From NCBI RefSeq assembly GCF_963583255.1, contig NC_084803.1, forward strand, positions 10,390,122 to 10,454,121: a stretch of 64,000 bases of DNA, read 5' to 3'. Shown here piece after piece: positions 1 to 10,425 of this stretch (positions within the stretch are counted from its first letter, which is position 1; each line of letters opens with the position of its first letter). Position numbers and translations under genes: made by a program. The notes under the pieces are model-generated. The model was not told the origin of the DNA, made no database searches, and worked only from the letters and a program-made list of their open reading frames with translations. Origin of the DNA: Pyrus communis (taxonomy: Eukaryota > Streptophyta > Magnoliopsida > Rosales > Rosaceae).

Positions 1-554
1 AATAATATTTTTAAACTATAATAAATACTTAAAAATCAATTTTAGAGTAATATTGTTCTTCACAAAAATTATAGCAAAAAAATAATGTACCAGCATAATT
101 ATTTACATATTTTAAAAGATAACTATTGATATATTTTAAAACATAAAATAAATACATATAATTAGCATGGGTACATTTAGCAAAATTAAAAATGGGTAGA
201 AATACAAATACAAGTTTAAAAAATATGGGCACAAAAATGAATTAATATATGGGTACATATTAAAACTGAAAAGAAAATTGGTACAAATTAAAAAAAAAAA
301 AAAAGGCATTGCAAATTAAAAAATGGGTACAAACTAAAAATAAAAATATATGATAAAAAATTTAGCCATAAATATAAATATAACAAATATAACGTTTCTA
401 ACACTAAATGAATATATTTAGAAATAAAAATATCATGTTATTGAAATAATTAATGATGTTTATTAAAATATAAGGACATTGATCAAAAATTGAAAAGGAA
501 TAAGGTTTTAATCAATGGAGTAGGAAAAATAGGGATGAGAACCGAATTTTTCCT

Positions 555-876
555 AAAATCAATTAGCTATATGGGGAGGAGCCCAACCTCTTATAAGCTC
601 ATGCAATGTCCCTCATCCCATTAATGTGGCACTCATTCTCAACATGCCCCCTCACATGTGGCGAATTTACGAGCCTAACAAGTGGACAACACAATGGGGT
701 TGACGTGAAACACATGTGGCCGTTTGGCTTCACACATGGGACAACCTTGCTCTGATATCATGAAGAAATTTGGGGTTCCACCATAAAATCAATTGACAAT
801 ATGGGGGAGTAGCCCAACCTTTTATAAGACCATGCAAAGTCCCTCCTCCCATCAATGTGGGACTCATTCTCAACAA
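555..876 (-). mobile_element. TRIM-like pair of short direct repeats with a PBS-like site
   Basis: Bases 555-646 and 785-876 are direct repeats of about 92 bp around a spacer of about 140 bp. Just before the second repeat, the minus strand reads TGATATCAGAGC, one change from the initiator-tRNA primer site TGGTATCAGAGC common in plant LTR elements. The layout suggests a miniature LTR element or relic. The same unit is at 52573-52664 and 62169-62260, where it is interrupted by a later insertion. Confidence 0.5.
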
Positions 877-945
877 GCAAACGACATATCTCCTTACCAA
901 ATTAATTCAATTCATTTTTATACTAAAATATTGTCCTACATGAGC

Positions 946-1588
946 TGTGACATCCCACATCGCCCAGAGGAGTGATCCTTATATTATATTTCCATCCTTA
1001 CCTAGCACGAGGCCTTTTGGGAGCTCACTGGCTTCGGGTTCCGTAGGAACTCCGAAGTTAAGCGAGTAGCGCGCGAGAGCATTCCCAGGATGGGTGATCC
1101 ATCGGGAAGTTCTCGTGTGAGTTCCCAAAAACAAAACCGTGAGGGCGTGGTCGGGGTCCAAAGCGGACAATATCGTGCTACGGTGGTAGAGCGGGCCCGG
1201 GAAGTGGTCCCCCCCGGGCCGGGATGTGACAATTTGGTATCAGAGCCTAACCCTGGTCGTGGTGTGTCGATGAGGACGTCGGGCCCCTAAGGGGGGTGGA
1301 TTGTGACATCCCACATCGCCCAGGGGAGTGATCCTTATATGTATATTCCCATCCTTACCTAGCACGAGGCCTTTTGGGAGTTCACTGGTTTTGGGTTCCG
1401 TAGGAACTCCGAAGTTAAGCGAGTAGCGCGCGAGAGCATTCCCAGGATGGGTGACCCATCGGGAAGTTCTCGTGTGAGTTCCCAAAAACAAAACCGTGAG
1501 GGCATGGTCGGGGCCCAAAGCGGACAATATCGTGCTACAGTGATGGAGCGGGCCCGGGAAGTGGTCCCCCCCGGGCCGGGATGTGACA
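946..1588 (+). mobile_element. Cassandra-type TRIM retrotransposon with 5S-derived LTRs
   Basis: Two LTRs (946-1231 and 1302-1588) start TGTGACATCC and end GGATGTGACA. The 5' LTR is followed by the primer site TGGTATCAGAGC (1235-1246), and a G-rich polypurine tract (about 1288-1301) precedes the 3' LTR. The 5-bp target duplication TGAGC lies at 941-945 and 1589-1593. Each LTR contains a block resembling the internal part of plant 5S rRNA, which is the hallmark of Cassandra. It encodes no protein, so it would depend on other elements for movement. The duplicate region (62324-62328) has TGAGC once with no insert, so the element arrived after the duplication. Confidence 0.93.
1048..1120 (+). other. 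5S rRNA-derived segment in Cassandra 5' LTR
   Basis: The segment starting AACTCCGAAGTTAAGCG and containing CCAGGATGGGTGA and GGGAAGTTCTCGTG follows the order of the plant 5S gene from about its box A region to its internal control region. The 5' third of 5S is not recognisable. A matching segment is in the other LTR at about 1404-1477. It could retain RNA polymerase III promoter function; it is not a functional 5S gene. Confidence 0.85.
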
Positions 1589-1867
1589 TGAGCTCATTTA
1601 ACATTCTCATAAGGAGAGATGCAAGCACTTAGAATTATGCATCTGATTAAGGACAACAGTATTTCTGATATTGTGTTTACATGCACAAGGAAAGTTAGAG
1701 CAAAATTTCATTTTGTTATTTTATCAAATGACAACTACTTAGAAATTAACTCAGCAGAAATTACATGCCCTATTAATAAAGTTCATATGCTGAGTAAATT
1801 AGATAAGTGAAAACCATAAAATTATAGAGTACTCAATAATCAAATGACATAATTTTCTTTTACCAAA

Positions 1868-2095
1868 ACAGCTAAAGAGTACTTCCCTGTATGTCTCACA
1901 ATTCCAATTCACAATTCTTATCATCTCATCTTCATACTTCCTTGTCATATATCCATAATTCTTTGTCATCATCTGCAAATAGACCTCTGTACACGAGATT
2001 TTTCTAAACCCCACAATTTGAATGATGTTCTGAAGTTCATTTGGAAAAAATTCATCAGTGATGACGTCTACTAGATTAAGGATAAATTCATATAA
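1868..2095 (-). CDS. Unidentified conserved exon-like ORF
   Basis: The minus strand has an open frame of about 70 residues running from about 2095 to about 1868, including the stretches LVDVITDEFFPNELQ, CTEVYLQMMTKNYGYM and YEDEMIRIVNWNCETYRE. No ATG opens it, so it looks like an internal exon or a gene fragment. The same frame is open in the duplicate at about 62610-62840 with only one or two residue changes. I do not recognise the family. Shorter degenerate relatives of its DNA, marked by a CCCCACAATTTGAATGAT core, appear at about 3405-3470, and weaker ones near 2895 and 3555. It may be a fragment carried by the surrounding element or a decayed host exon. Confidence 0.3.
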
Positions 2096-2147
2096 CTAAT
2101 AATTTAGTTGAAAGCAAAATAACTCCACCAAAATATTTAGAGTGATG

Positions 2148-2750
2148 TTATTCTCACCCGAATGTCTTATCTTCCCACCCACCTTTTAATGAATTTTTTA
2201 ATTACAAATTTTTCCATTTGCAAAAAGACTGATAAAGACATTAATTATCTTGTTTTGCTTAATTTTAAAAAAATAAAAAGAAGTTGGGAGTGGAAGACGA
2301 TTTGTCTACCTTAAACCCTAATTCACATTTTCATCTTCTTTCATTCAGAGAAAGTAAAAAAATATCAATGGACTTAGAAGATGACTTTTTTATTGAACAG
2401 GTGGAAGATGACACTTCTACGGAATGGGTAGAAGATTATGTTTCCATTGAAAATGTAGAAGAATAATTTGTGTGTAGGTCATTTGAATTTGTCCATCATA
2501 TTTTTGAATTTGTTGTTGTCGAATTCTTTTGAATTTGGATATCTCTGTCGTTTCCATTTGAATTTGCATACCTTAGTGGTTTTCATTTACATATTATTTG
2601 TTATATTTTCTAAGAGAATTTTATAAGTTCATATTTATGTATATATTAAAGGTTATTTTGGGAATAATAGTGGGTGAGGAAATAACATTTTAATTTTTTA
2701 ACTTTTTAAGGTGGGTGACATTATAACGTGGGTGAGAAAATAAGACAATG
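2148..2750. mobile_element. MITE-like element with inverted ends
   Basis: The left end (ATTCTCACCCG followed by a run with TTCCCACCCACC) is mirrored at the right end (GGTGGGTGACATTATAACG, then GGGTGAGAAAATAAGAC). It contains a short ORF (2284-2466, acidic, about 60 residues) that is probably incidental. It has an orthologous copy at about 62885-63490, so it predates the 52-kb duplication. No transposase is visible, and the target duplication was not resolved. Confidence 0.5.
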
Positions 2751-3068
2751 AGGTGGGTCTAGTAGCTCTCAATATTTATAGCAAAAATGTCATTGCCATG
2801 AACAAATTGTGATCATGTTGAAATTTGCACAATATCAGATATAGCTAAAAATTAATAAATAATACACAAGTTGATGTAACTTAATGAATAAAAGAAAGCT
2901 CCACAATTTAAAATGTCATTAATTTTAAGAACAATACTTGACTACTTAAAGATACGTAGGAATTCATACTCAAAACTCTTAGTGTTTTAATCACAAAACT
3001 CTTAGTGTTTTAATCACAGAGTTTGGTCCATATGATAAGAACCGGTTCATACTATGAATCACATTGGA

Positions 3069-3236
3069 AAGATCATCTCTGCAAAAAATAAATTAAAACT
3101 AAGGTTATTTAGTCAATCTATTGTGCCAAATACATAGACGGTTCGTAATACTTTTACTAATTCCGTTCATTTGTTTTTAAACAGTTTGATGACTAAACGA
3201 CTTTAGTTTTAATTGATTTTTTGTAGAGACGATCTT
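3069..3236. mobile_element. Foldback MITE-like element
   Basis: An arm starting AAGATCATCTCTGCAAAAAA is mirrored by an arm ending TTTTTTGTAGAGACGATCTT, giving a hairpin of about 170 bp with TTAGTTTTAATT pairing inside. The same unit is at about 63787-63956. It is non-coding. Confidence 0.55.
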
Positions 3237-3299
3237 TATAGGGCGATTTATAATATAAAATGTTTTGATTATAAACACGAAATTCTATAAATTGATAGC

Positions 3300-4037
3300 G
3301 AACAATTTTAAAACTTTTTTAGTAGGAGTTCCTACTCATCTTTGAGTAGCCAAGTAATGTTTTAATTTTAATATGAATATTCCTCACAAAGGACTCTCCT
3401 ATAACCCCCACAATTTGAATGATCTCCTAGAATTCACTCGACCAAACTCTTAGTGATGCATGAAAAAGATGTAAAGTAAAACTCAAATTATATGATACTC
3501 GTAATCACATGGCACAACGCATCTAATTTAATTCCTCCAAACCAAATGAGATGGAGTGACCCCCACAGTTTAAAGATGCTATAAAAATTTATATGCCAAA
3601 AGCGTTTCTTATTTCAACTCTCTGCAAAAAAAGGTCCAACTAAATTATATTGGGATAGTGAAGCAAGGAAATATAACAGCAACCAAAAGGATTAATATAA
3701 AGACCAATGGGTGATAAAACATAGGATAATAAAAATGATAGGGAACGACTGTTTTATCTCTTAGCCTCAAAACCAGTAAATAAGAGAGAAGGAAATCAAA
3801 TCAATTGTACATTTGCTAAACGATAGGCTTTACCTATCAATATAATTCGAAGAGAATTAAGGTACAAAATGGATCTTACTTATCAAGGCTTCTTTCTAGC
3901 TATCGACCCATTAATAGAAGTAAAACAAAGTCAATGTTATAAATATATAATTATATTATATATTATATATTGTGATCAATTTAATCATAGTCATCAAGCA
4001 ATCAGAGCCAATCAACAAATTGGACCGACTTTTGTAG
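3300..4037. other. No gene; inner flank of an LTR element
   Basis: AT-rich DNA with no coding signal that I can support. It holds a weak relative of the unidentified exon (3405-3470). It should correspond to sequence just beyond the right end of the window if the 52-kb tandem duplication continues. Confidence 0.4.
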
Positions 4038-4808
4038 TGTCCTCCTACAATGAAGTAACGTTACTTCTCCTACAACAAATCACAAAATTAATAGTAGTAT
4101 ATCACAATTTTATCACCACAATTTATTAAATAAAATAAACCAAGTAAGATAATACTTATCTTTTGTAGGTAACGCTCTCCGTCGATCCTCGATTTGAATA
4201 AGCTTTTAGGTTGAGGCGTGTAGTCACTGCTCTTAAGAGTAGATTTTGCCCCTCTAAGACAATGTCTTGGTGTAACAGGTCGTGACGCCCTACCCTCCAA
4301 GTTGCAATAGCCTATAATCCTTCCTTTGGCATATGAGAGGTTAAATTATAATAGCATTTGAGGAGAATGCAAGAAATCACAAGAGGAGAGGAAGGTGGGA
4401 TTCCTTTCAACTAGGTGAGGTTTGTAGGAAAGAAAATATTTGAAGTTCAATAGCAAAAATATATTGTACTGAAAAAAAAAAAAAAAAAGAAGCAAAGGAG
4501 TAGTCTAGGTAAAGATCAACCATAATCCTCACGACTTGAAGAGTTGGTTTTACATAGAACATGAGAAAAGTAAACATGATCAAGCATGGTCTGAAAACGT
4601 TAGACTATATAATTGCCCAATTAATGGGTTAATCAAGATGATATATTTAAAGAGAAAGTCTAATCTATAGCCCCAATATTATAACCCGCTTTAATGCATT
4701 AGTTTTTGGTTTGCAAACAAAACTGAAATTGAGATCAGAAGAAATCATTAAGAATAACATAATCAATGAGGGGTTGTATAGTGAAATACCCAATCAAAAA
4801 TGCCAACA
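4038..4808 (-). mobile_element. LTR of a disrupted LTR retrotransposon (outer end)
   Basis: About 770 bp, beginning TGTCCTCC and ending ATGCCAACA, related along its length to the LTR at 39592-40309 plus 45693-45756. The flank after it (ACTGC, then ATGTAGTATATAAT) continues colinearly with the minus strand of 15056 downward, where no LTR is present. Inference: this is the right-hand LTR of the same original insertion whose left-hand LTR starts at 39592 in the other duplicate. The orientation is inferred from the polypurine tract near 45757. Confidence 0.7.
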
Positions 4809-6372
4809 ACTGCATGTAGTATATAATCTTTTTGCTTCTACATGTCTTAGAACTTGTTATGGTGATAACTCATAATCGTGTTTATATATCTTTGCTTTAG
4901 GTATATAATTGTATTGGTATCTTTATTGGGGATAGATCGATAGCTGTCTATCTTATAGGCAATTAGATGAAGATGTTAAGTAAATATTTTTCATAGATAT
5001 AGACTCTCCAATTGAACCAAAAAAAAAGTTTTAAACATGAATATCATAGGTAAATCATTTGTATATAATTAGGAATTCTTCAATTTAATTTCATATTTAC
5101 CATAAAGGGAAAAATAGTCATAATACTAAGTGGGTTTCTTATTGATTGATATTCATGACATTCAAGTCGAATGAAGGTTCCTCACGTAACCAGTCTTGGC
5201 TTGATTGGAAATTAGCTTATTATTTAGACGGGGGAAGGTGGCATGTGTAATGGTTGTGATGGAGTACTTGACAATTTATATATGTGATTTGTTGGTGACT
5301 TCTTGAAATGGAAACAAAACAATAATCCGTGTAGGGTTTCAAATTGGGGTTTTTGAATTTTAATCTTTCAAGAAGATTAAAATTTAAAAAAAAAACTGGT
5401 GTTAGATTGATTATTGATTTTAGACCCTTATTGTGTACTTAATTCAAATTCATATTATATTTTTGTTTTTATATTTAATAGAATTTTTTTTCGTCAAAGT
5501 TTTTATATTTAATAGATAACTTATTTAATGTTATTACATTAAATTTTAAATTTATTATTATACAATTTTATTTAACTTTCTCCAATTAGTGTACCTAAAC
5601 ATTCATATCATAATATATTTTACTAAATTAGTGTACCGAAATGCCCGTACCTAAATATATTATAGTGAATTAGTGACAGATAAGAAAATATGTAAAAACA
5701 TAAGTGTACCAAAATTCCGTACCTAATTATATGATATTAAACTAGTGTACCGAAATGTCGGTGCCTAAATATATTATACTAAACTAGTGTACCGAAATAT
5801 CCGTACCTAAACATATTATATTAACCCATTGTACCGAAATGTTCGTACCTAAATATATTTTTATGAATAGTGGTAGATAAGAAAATATGCAAAAACATAA
5901 GTGTACCAAAAAATCTCTACGAAAATATTTTCTTATATAAGATGCCTACCATAATGAGAATTAAAATTTATAATATTTTCATAAAATTTAAATTCATAAA
6001 ATTATAAATAAGAAAAGAAACATTGAATACATATGCTGGCATTAAATAGAGTCTAGGAACTAAAATTAATTTTTAATCTTGTATAAGACATTTTTCTAAA
6101 CTTCATCTTATATAGGGATTAAAATCTAGTTTTCTATTTCAAATTTCTCACAGCATATTTTGGTTTCAAATTTCTCACAGCATGTCTACAGTTTCTTTTG
6201 CTTATAATTTGAAAACTTGATAGTGATATGTAACAAGTTATATACTGAATTGCAGACTTGTATTGATTTTCATTATAGTGGGAGTAGGAATGTTAATTAA
6301 GTTTTTCACAATTTCGCATCTGTTTCAATCGTTTCATTTTAACCCCTCCACCCCCACCGCATAGGTACTATA
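4809..6372. repeat. Inverted duplicate of the S-RNase upstream region, cut at the TATA box
   Basis: Apart from the element at 5346-6136, this block matches the reverse complement of about 14245-15056, including anchors such as AAGTGGGTTTCTTATTGATTG and AACTTGATAGTGATATG. The match runs through the CATAGGTACTATAA of the S-RNase core promoter and stops at 6372-6373. No S-RNase coding sequence follows. It is therefore a promoter without its gene. Confidence 0.85.
5346..6136. mobile_element. MULE-like non-autonomous element with internal tandem repeats
   Basis: A 791-bp insertion flanked by the 9-bp direct repeat TTTCAAATT (5337-5345 and 6137-6145). It is absent from the matching site near 14480 in the inverted copy. 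A 9-bp duplication fits Mutator-like elements, but the ends (GGGGTTTTTGAATTTTAATC and GATTAAAATCTAGTTTTC) are only weakly inverted. Inside, at 5586-5920, units with GTGTACCGAAATG and CGTACCTAAATATATTATA repeat about six times. No transposase is seen. Confidence 0.6.
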
Positions 6373-7156
6373 ACGAGATAACAAGATAACAAGCGAACTT
6401 TTGGAGACACGATTAGAAGAGAGGAATACCTTAACGAGATAACAAGCGAACTTTTGTTTGTGAAAAAGAAGAAGAAGATATCAACTAGTTTGTTCAGCAC
6501 TTAAAAAAACAAGACAGTGAAAAGTCAAGTTTATGAATTTGAACGTCTGTCCTGAAGTAGTATTAATTAACCCTTTCCTTGAATTTGATGTAGTACATTC
6601 CTGAATCATCCTTCAGACTTTGTGTCTTTTTACTCTTTCTCTCTCTCTCTCTCTCTGTGTGTGTGTAGTTAAACCCTTTCTCAATAGTACATGTACAATC
6701 TCGATTATGCGGATGCATGACTGCATGGAAGACCGACCAGTGACTAATTAGACCCTTGAATATTTTCAAAGCTCGCTGAGGCAGTTAAAGTTAAACAAGA
6801 TATATAGGTTTGGTGCTAATGAAGAAATGTACTCGAGGAGCAACATATATCTGATTTCATTAAATACTTATTATTTATATTCCCGTACACAGTGATCAGT
6901 CACAATTATGACAGTATAAGTAGGTACGTAGTGAAAAGAGATTTTTCAGTGACGGAAACACAGGATGATACATCATATGTCATTATACAAATGGTGGGAT
7001 ATGTGTGTTAAAAAGTTAATAGCTTAAAAAATAAAAAATTTCACTACTTATATAAAAACACATGGTATACTACTCGTGTTCTGGTCACAAAGAAAAATTT
7101 CTCCGAAGTGACATCGATCGATCGATCATGCAACTCAGCAAGTAGCAATACTAGTT
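6373..7156. other. Probable 3' flank of the S-RNase gene; inversion breakpoint at its left edge
   Basis: No gene seen. On the minus strand this DNA would follow the S-RNase stop codon if the copia element at 7157-13253 were removed. A unit reading TAACGAGATAACAAG then CGAACTTTTG is repeated at about 6371-6400 and 6433-6457, next to the point where homology to the S-RNase promoter ends. It also has a CT/GT microsatellite at about 6641-6668 and GATC repeats at about 7113-7128. Confidence 0.45.
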
Positions 7157-8204
7157 TGTAAGTTCTAATGAGAGTTGAACACTTATCATCTTTAGTTTGG
7201 AGACATGAGGATATAAGAGATTGGGATTAACTAAGGTTGTAAGCTGATAAGGAATTTGTATAATAGGGGTTTTAGCTAAAACAATCACTATAGTGTTGAA
7301 ACACTTAGAATGGATGTGAATGATAGATTTTCTCAGTGATAATGTTAGATTGATTAGGATTGTATAATGGGAAGAGTCCTTATCAACCATCATCATATGC
7401 AGTAGAAAACAAGGGGTCCTTGCGCTCTCTCAATCATGCAAACTAAAGAATAATTAGATCCCAGTCATTGAGCAATTGCATCCAGTTGAGGAGAGCTGCA
7501 GAAGATCCCTAGTTTCCAAGAGATTTCTTCTTCACGTTAGTGGTTACTTTTGGTACTGTAGTTATTCTATTCCACTGACTTTATTTATATTGATCTTACA
7601 TTTGGTATCAGAGCTTTCACATACCAATTAACCCTAAGAAGAAAGCATCAAGAATTGTTTTGTGTTTCAAATCAAAGAACTGATTTATATATATAGTTCA
7701 AAGAGGGATGTATGTGAACAAATGACAGCTAAAGCTGTCTGTGTTGACAAAAGTGTAATCAATACCAATATACATACATTAGTAATGGCACTAGGATTCG
7801 AAACATAGACATTGATCATCTAAAGAAGTTCAGTTGTTCATGTCTTGGATTCGAAGTGTCATAACACTTCATATATCAACGTGTGAATCAAGTCAGTTGA
7901 AAAATCATAAGGGTTTCTATTCATGACTACAGAAAACTCATATGTTGGATATGAAGGTGGTATGATTAAGAGAATTACTCGCATACTCCTCAATCTAAAA
8001 TTGTTGAGTCTGTGAAGTAAAGATGGGGATTAAAGATTAATATTTTCATTCCATATCAATACAGCCATGAACCCAAGTTCCATGAACCTCAACACAGTTG
8101 AACCTCTCAAGGTGTCAACTATAAGAAGTGGAAAACATGATTTGGAGATAGTTTTGGGTGTCTTGGATATGGTTTGGCGTTAATTAAGAACTGAAGAACC
8201 GCCA

Positions 8205-9001
8205 ATGCCAAATGAAGGATGCACTTTGAGCCAAAGATCCAAGCATGAAAAATGGGAGAAATCGAACAAAATATCCCTCATGATAATCAAAAGGTCCATG
8301 ATTGTTCTTGGAGGCTTCCCAAAGGCAACTAATGCAAAGAAGTTCATGAAATCGATCAAAGAGAAGTGCAAAGAGTCTTTTCAGACAAAAACTGGGAACT
8401 TTATGAACTCACTGACAACCATTAGATACGATGGTGAAGGGAGTGTCCATGAATACATTCTCAAGGATATCGACATTGTTGGGAGCTTAGAACACTTGAG
8501 GTACCCATTTCTGAAACATTTTCGGTCCATGTCATCATGAATTCCTTGCCTAATACTTATACTTAGTTAAAAGTATCCTATGATGCACTGCAAGCAAAGT
8601 GGGATGTCAATGAATTAATATCTATATGTGTGGGTGAGGAAGTGAGGATTAAGAAGGAAAGGGTTGAAAAGGAGAAGGGTGAGTCGGTGAATTTTGTTCA
8701 GGGTTATGCAAAGAATGCCAATAACTACAATTCGGATACTGCTAAAAGGAATTCTGCCAGAAACATTCCTCCCTCTAAAAAGACCTTCAAGGTTAATAAC
8801 TCATCAATTTGTAAGTGTTATTTTTGCAAAAAGACAGGTGATATGAAGAGAAAATGTCCTAAATACAAGTCATGGCTTGCCAAACAAGAGGCAAAGAAAA
8901 GTAAAAATAAAATTTCAAATGTTTTTGCTTGTTTTAAGTCCAATTTGATTGATATACCTAGCAATGATTGGTGGCTCCAATTCTTCTATTCATGTTACTA
9001 A
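8205..9001 (+). pseudogene. copia gag remnant
   Basis: Broken gag reading frames. The first (8205-8540) has the UBN2-type gag pattern, with LGGFPKATNAKKFMKSIKEK. The second (8630-9001) has a nucleic-acid-binding zinc knuckle reading CYFCKKTGDMKRKC, in which the usual histidine of the CCHC motif is methionine. The two pieces are separated by a stop and a frame change. The protein would have packaged the element RNA; it is not functional here. Confidence 0.75.
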
Positions 9002-10309
9002 TTCATTGCAAGACTTCATAACAAACAGAACACTAAATAAGGATGAAGTCAAGGTTTCAGTTGGCAATGGAAGAACAGTTGAAGTCAAGACACTAGGGAC
9101 TGTTAGATTAAAATTAGATTTTGGTTTTTGCTTGGAGCTAGAAAATGTTGTCTATGTACCTTCCATGAGAAGGAATTGGTTTCCGTTTCTAAGTTAATAC
9201 TATTGGGATTTTATTTTACTTTAAATAATATTGGCTTCAATGTTTTTTTTTATAAATCTTCTCATATTGGCACTAGATTTCTATGTGATGGGATGTTTAA
9301 ATTCAAAACCAATTTGATTGAAAGTATCTTTAATGTTGAAAAAGAAGTCAAAAATTCGAAAAATTCTTCAAATCTTTGGTGTAGGAGACTCGGCCACATA
9401 TCAAAATGAAGAGTGGAACTTTTGGTTAAAAATGACATCTTGCCTCCATTGAATTTCAATGATTTTGATTTTTGCATTGAATGTGTTAAGGGGAATTTGG
9501 TTAATAAACGTAAAGAGGGTTCAACTAGGAGTAAGCAACTCCTAGAAATAATACATATAGACATTTGTGGTCCATTTCCTACTTAAACAATTGAAGAAAA
9601 TAAATATTTTATTACTTTCATTGACGATTATTCTAGAGATTGCTACATATATTTGATCCCAGAAAAATCAAAAGCCTTGGAAGTGCTTAAAATTTATAAA
9701 ACTGAAGTTGAAAATCAATTGGAAAAGAAAATTAAAATCATAAGGTCTAATAGAGATGGAGAATATTATGGTAGATATACACAAAATGGCAGGCATCCAG
9801 GACCATTTGCCTTGTTTTTACAAGACAATGGAATAGTGGCTCAATACACCAACCCAGGCACACCCGAGCAAAATGGGGTCACAGAGAGAAGGAATATAAC
9901 CCTAATGGATATGGTAAGAAGCATGATTTGTAGGGTTTTCTTGCCTAAATATTTATGGGGAGATGCAGTAAAAACTGCAAATTATTTGTTGAATATAGTT
10001 CCTTCAAAAGCAGTAGAAAACACTCCATTTGAATTATGGACTGGAAAGAGACCGAGCTTGAATCATTTTCACGTTTGGAGATGTAAAGCAGAAGCCAAAA
10101 TTTACAACCCCAGTAGTGTTAAACTTGATCCCAAGACAATTAGTTATTGCTTCATTGGTTATGCCGAGAGATCAAAAGGGTTTAAATTCGACCCTTCTAG
10201 CAATCAAGGTCCTAAATTGTTGAGACAGAGAAAACAATATTTATGGAGCACAGTCTGGACGATGAGTCTGGGACAAATGATAATGATTTTGTGTTTGAAG
10301 AGGAAATAG
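8949..10309 (+). pseudogene. copia protease and integrase remnant
   Basis: The protease region and the GAG-pre-integrase region are in different frames (8949-9409). The integrase core is open at 9653-10309, with YTNPGTPEQNGVTERRN and the downstream TPFELWTGKRPSLNHFHVW typical of copia integrase. Stops before 9653 separate the zinc-binding part from the catalytic core. Not functional. Confidence 0.8.
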
Positions 10310-10425
10310 ACACTAGCACTACTATAGAACATGCAAAGACTTCTTCTCTCAAGGCATCAATAGTGGCAACTGAATTTCCAAGGTACATGCATGATGACAC
10401 ATAGGCAATTGAATTTCCAAGGCAC

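Larger units (their letters stand above)
1..3300. repeat. Tandem segmental duplication, copy 1
   Basis: This block is nearly identical, by eye with only scattered substitutions and small indels, to 52019-64000 once the retrotransposon at 52761-62124 is set aside. Small elements inside it (TRIM-like repeats, a MITE, a foldback element and an unidentified ORF) recur in the same order. The 5S-derived element at 946-1588 is private to this copy. The DNA appears to be the inside of a large LTR element whose end lies at 4808. Confidence 0.9.

Noticed and set aside
1048..1477. Two 5S rRNA genes
   Set aside because: The 5' third of 5S is absent and both segments lie in LTRs with primer site, purine tract and target duplication, so they are Cassandra parts.
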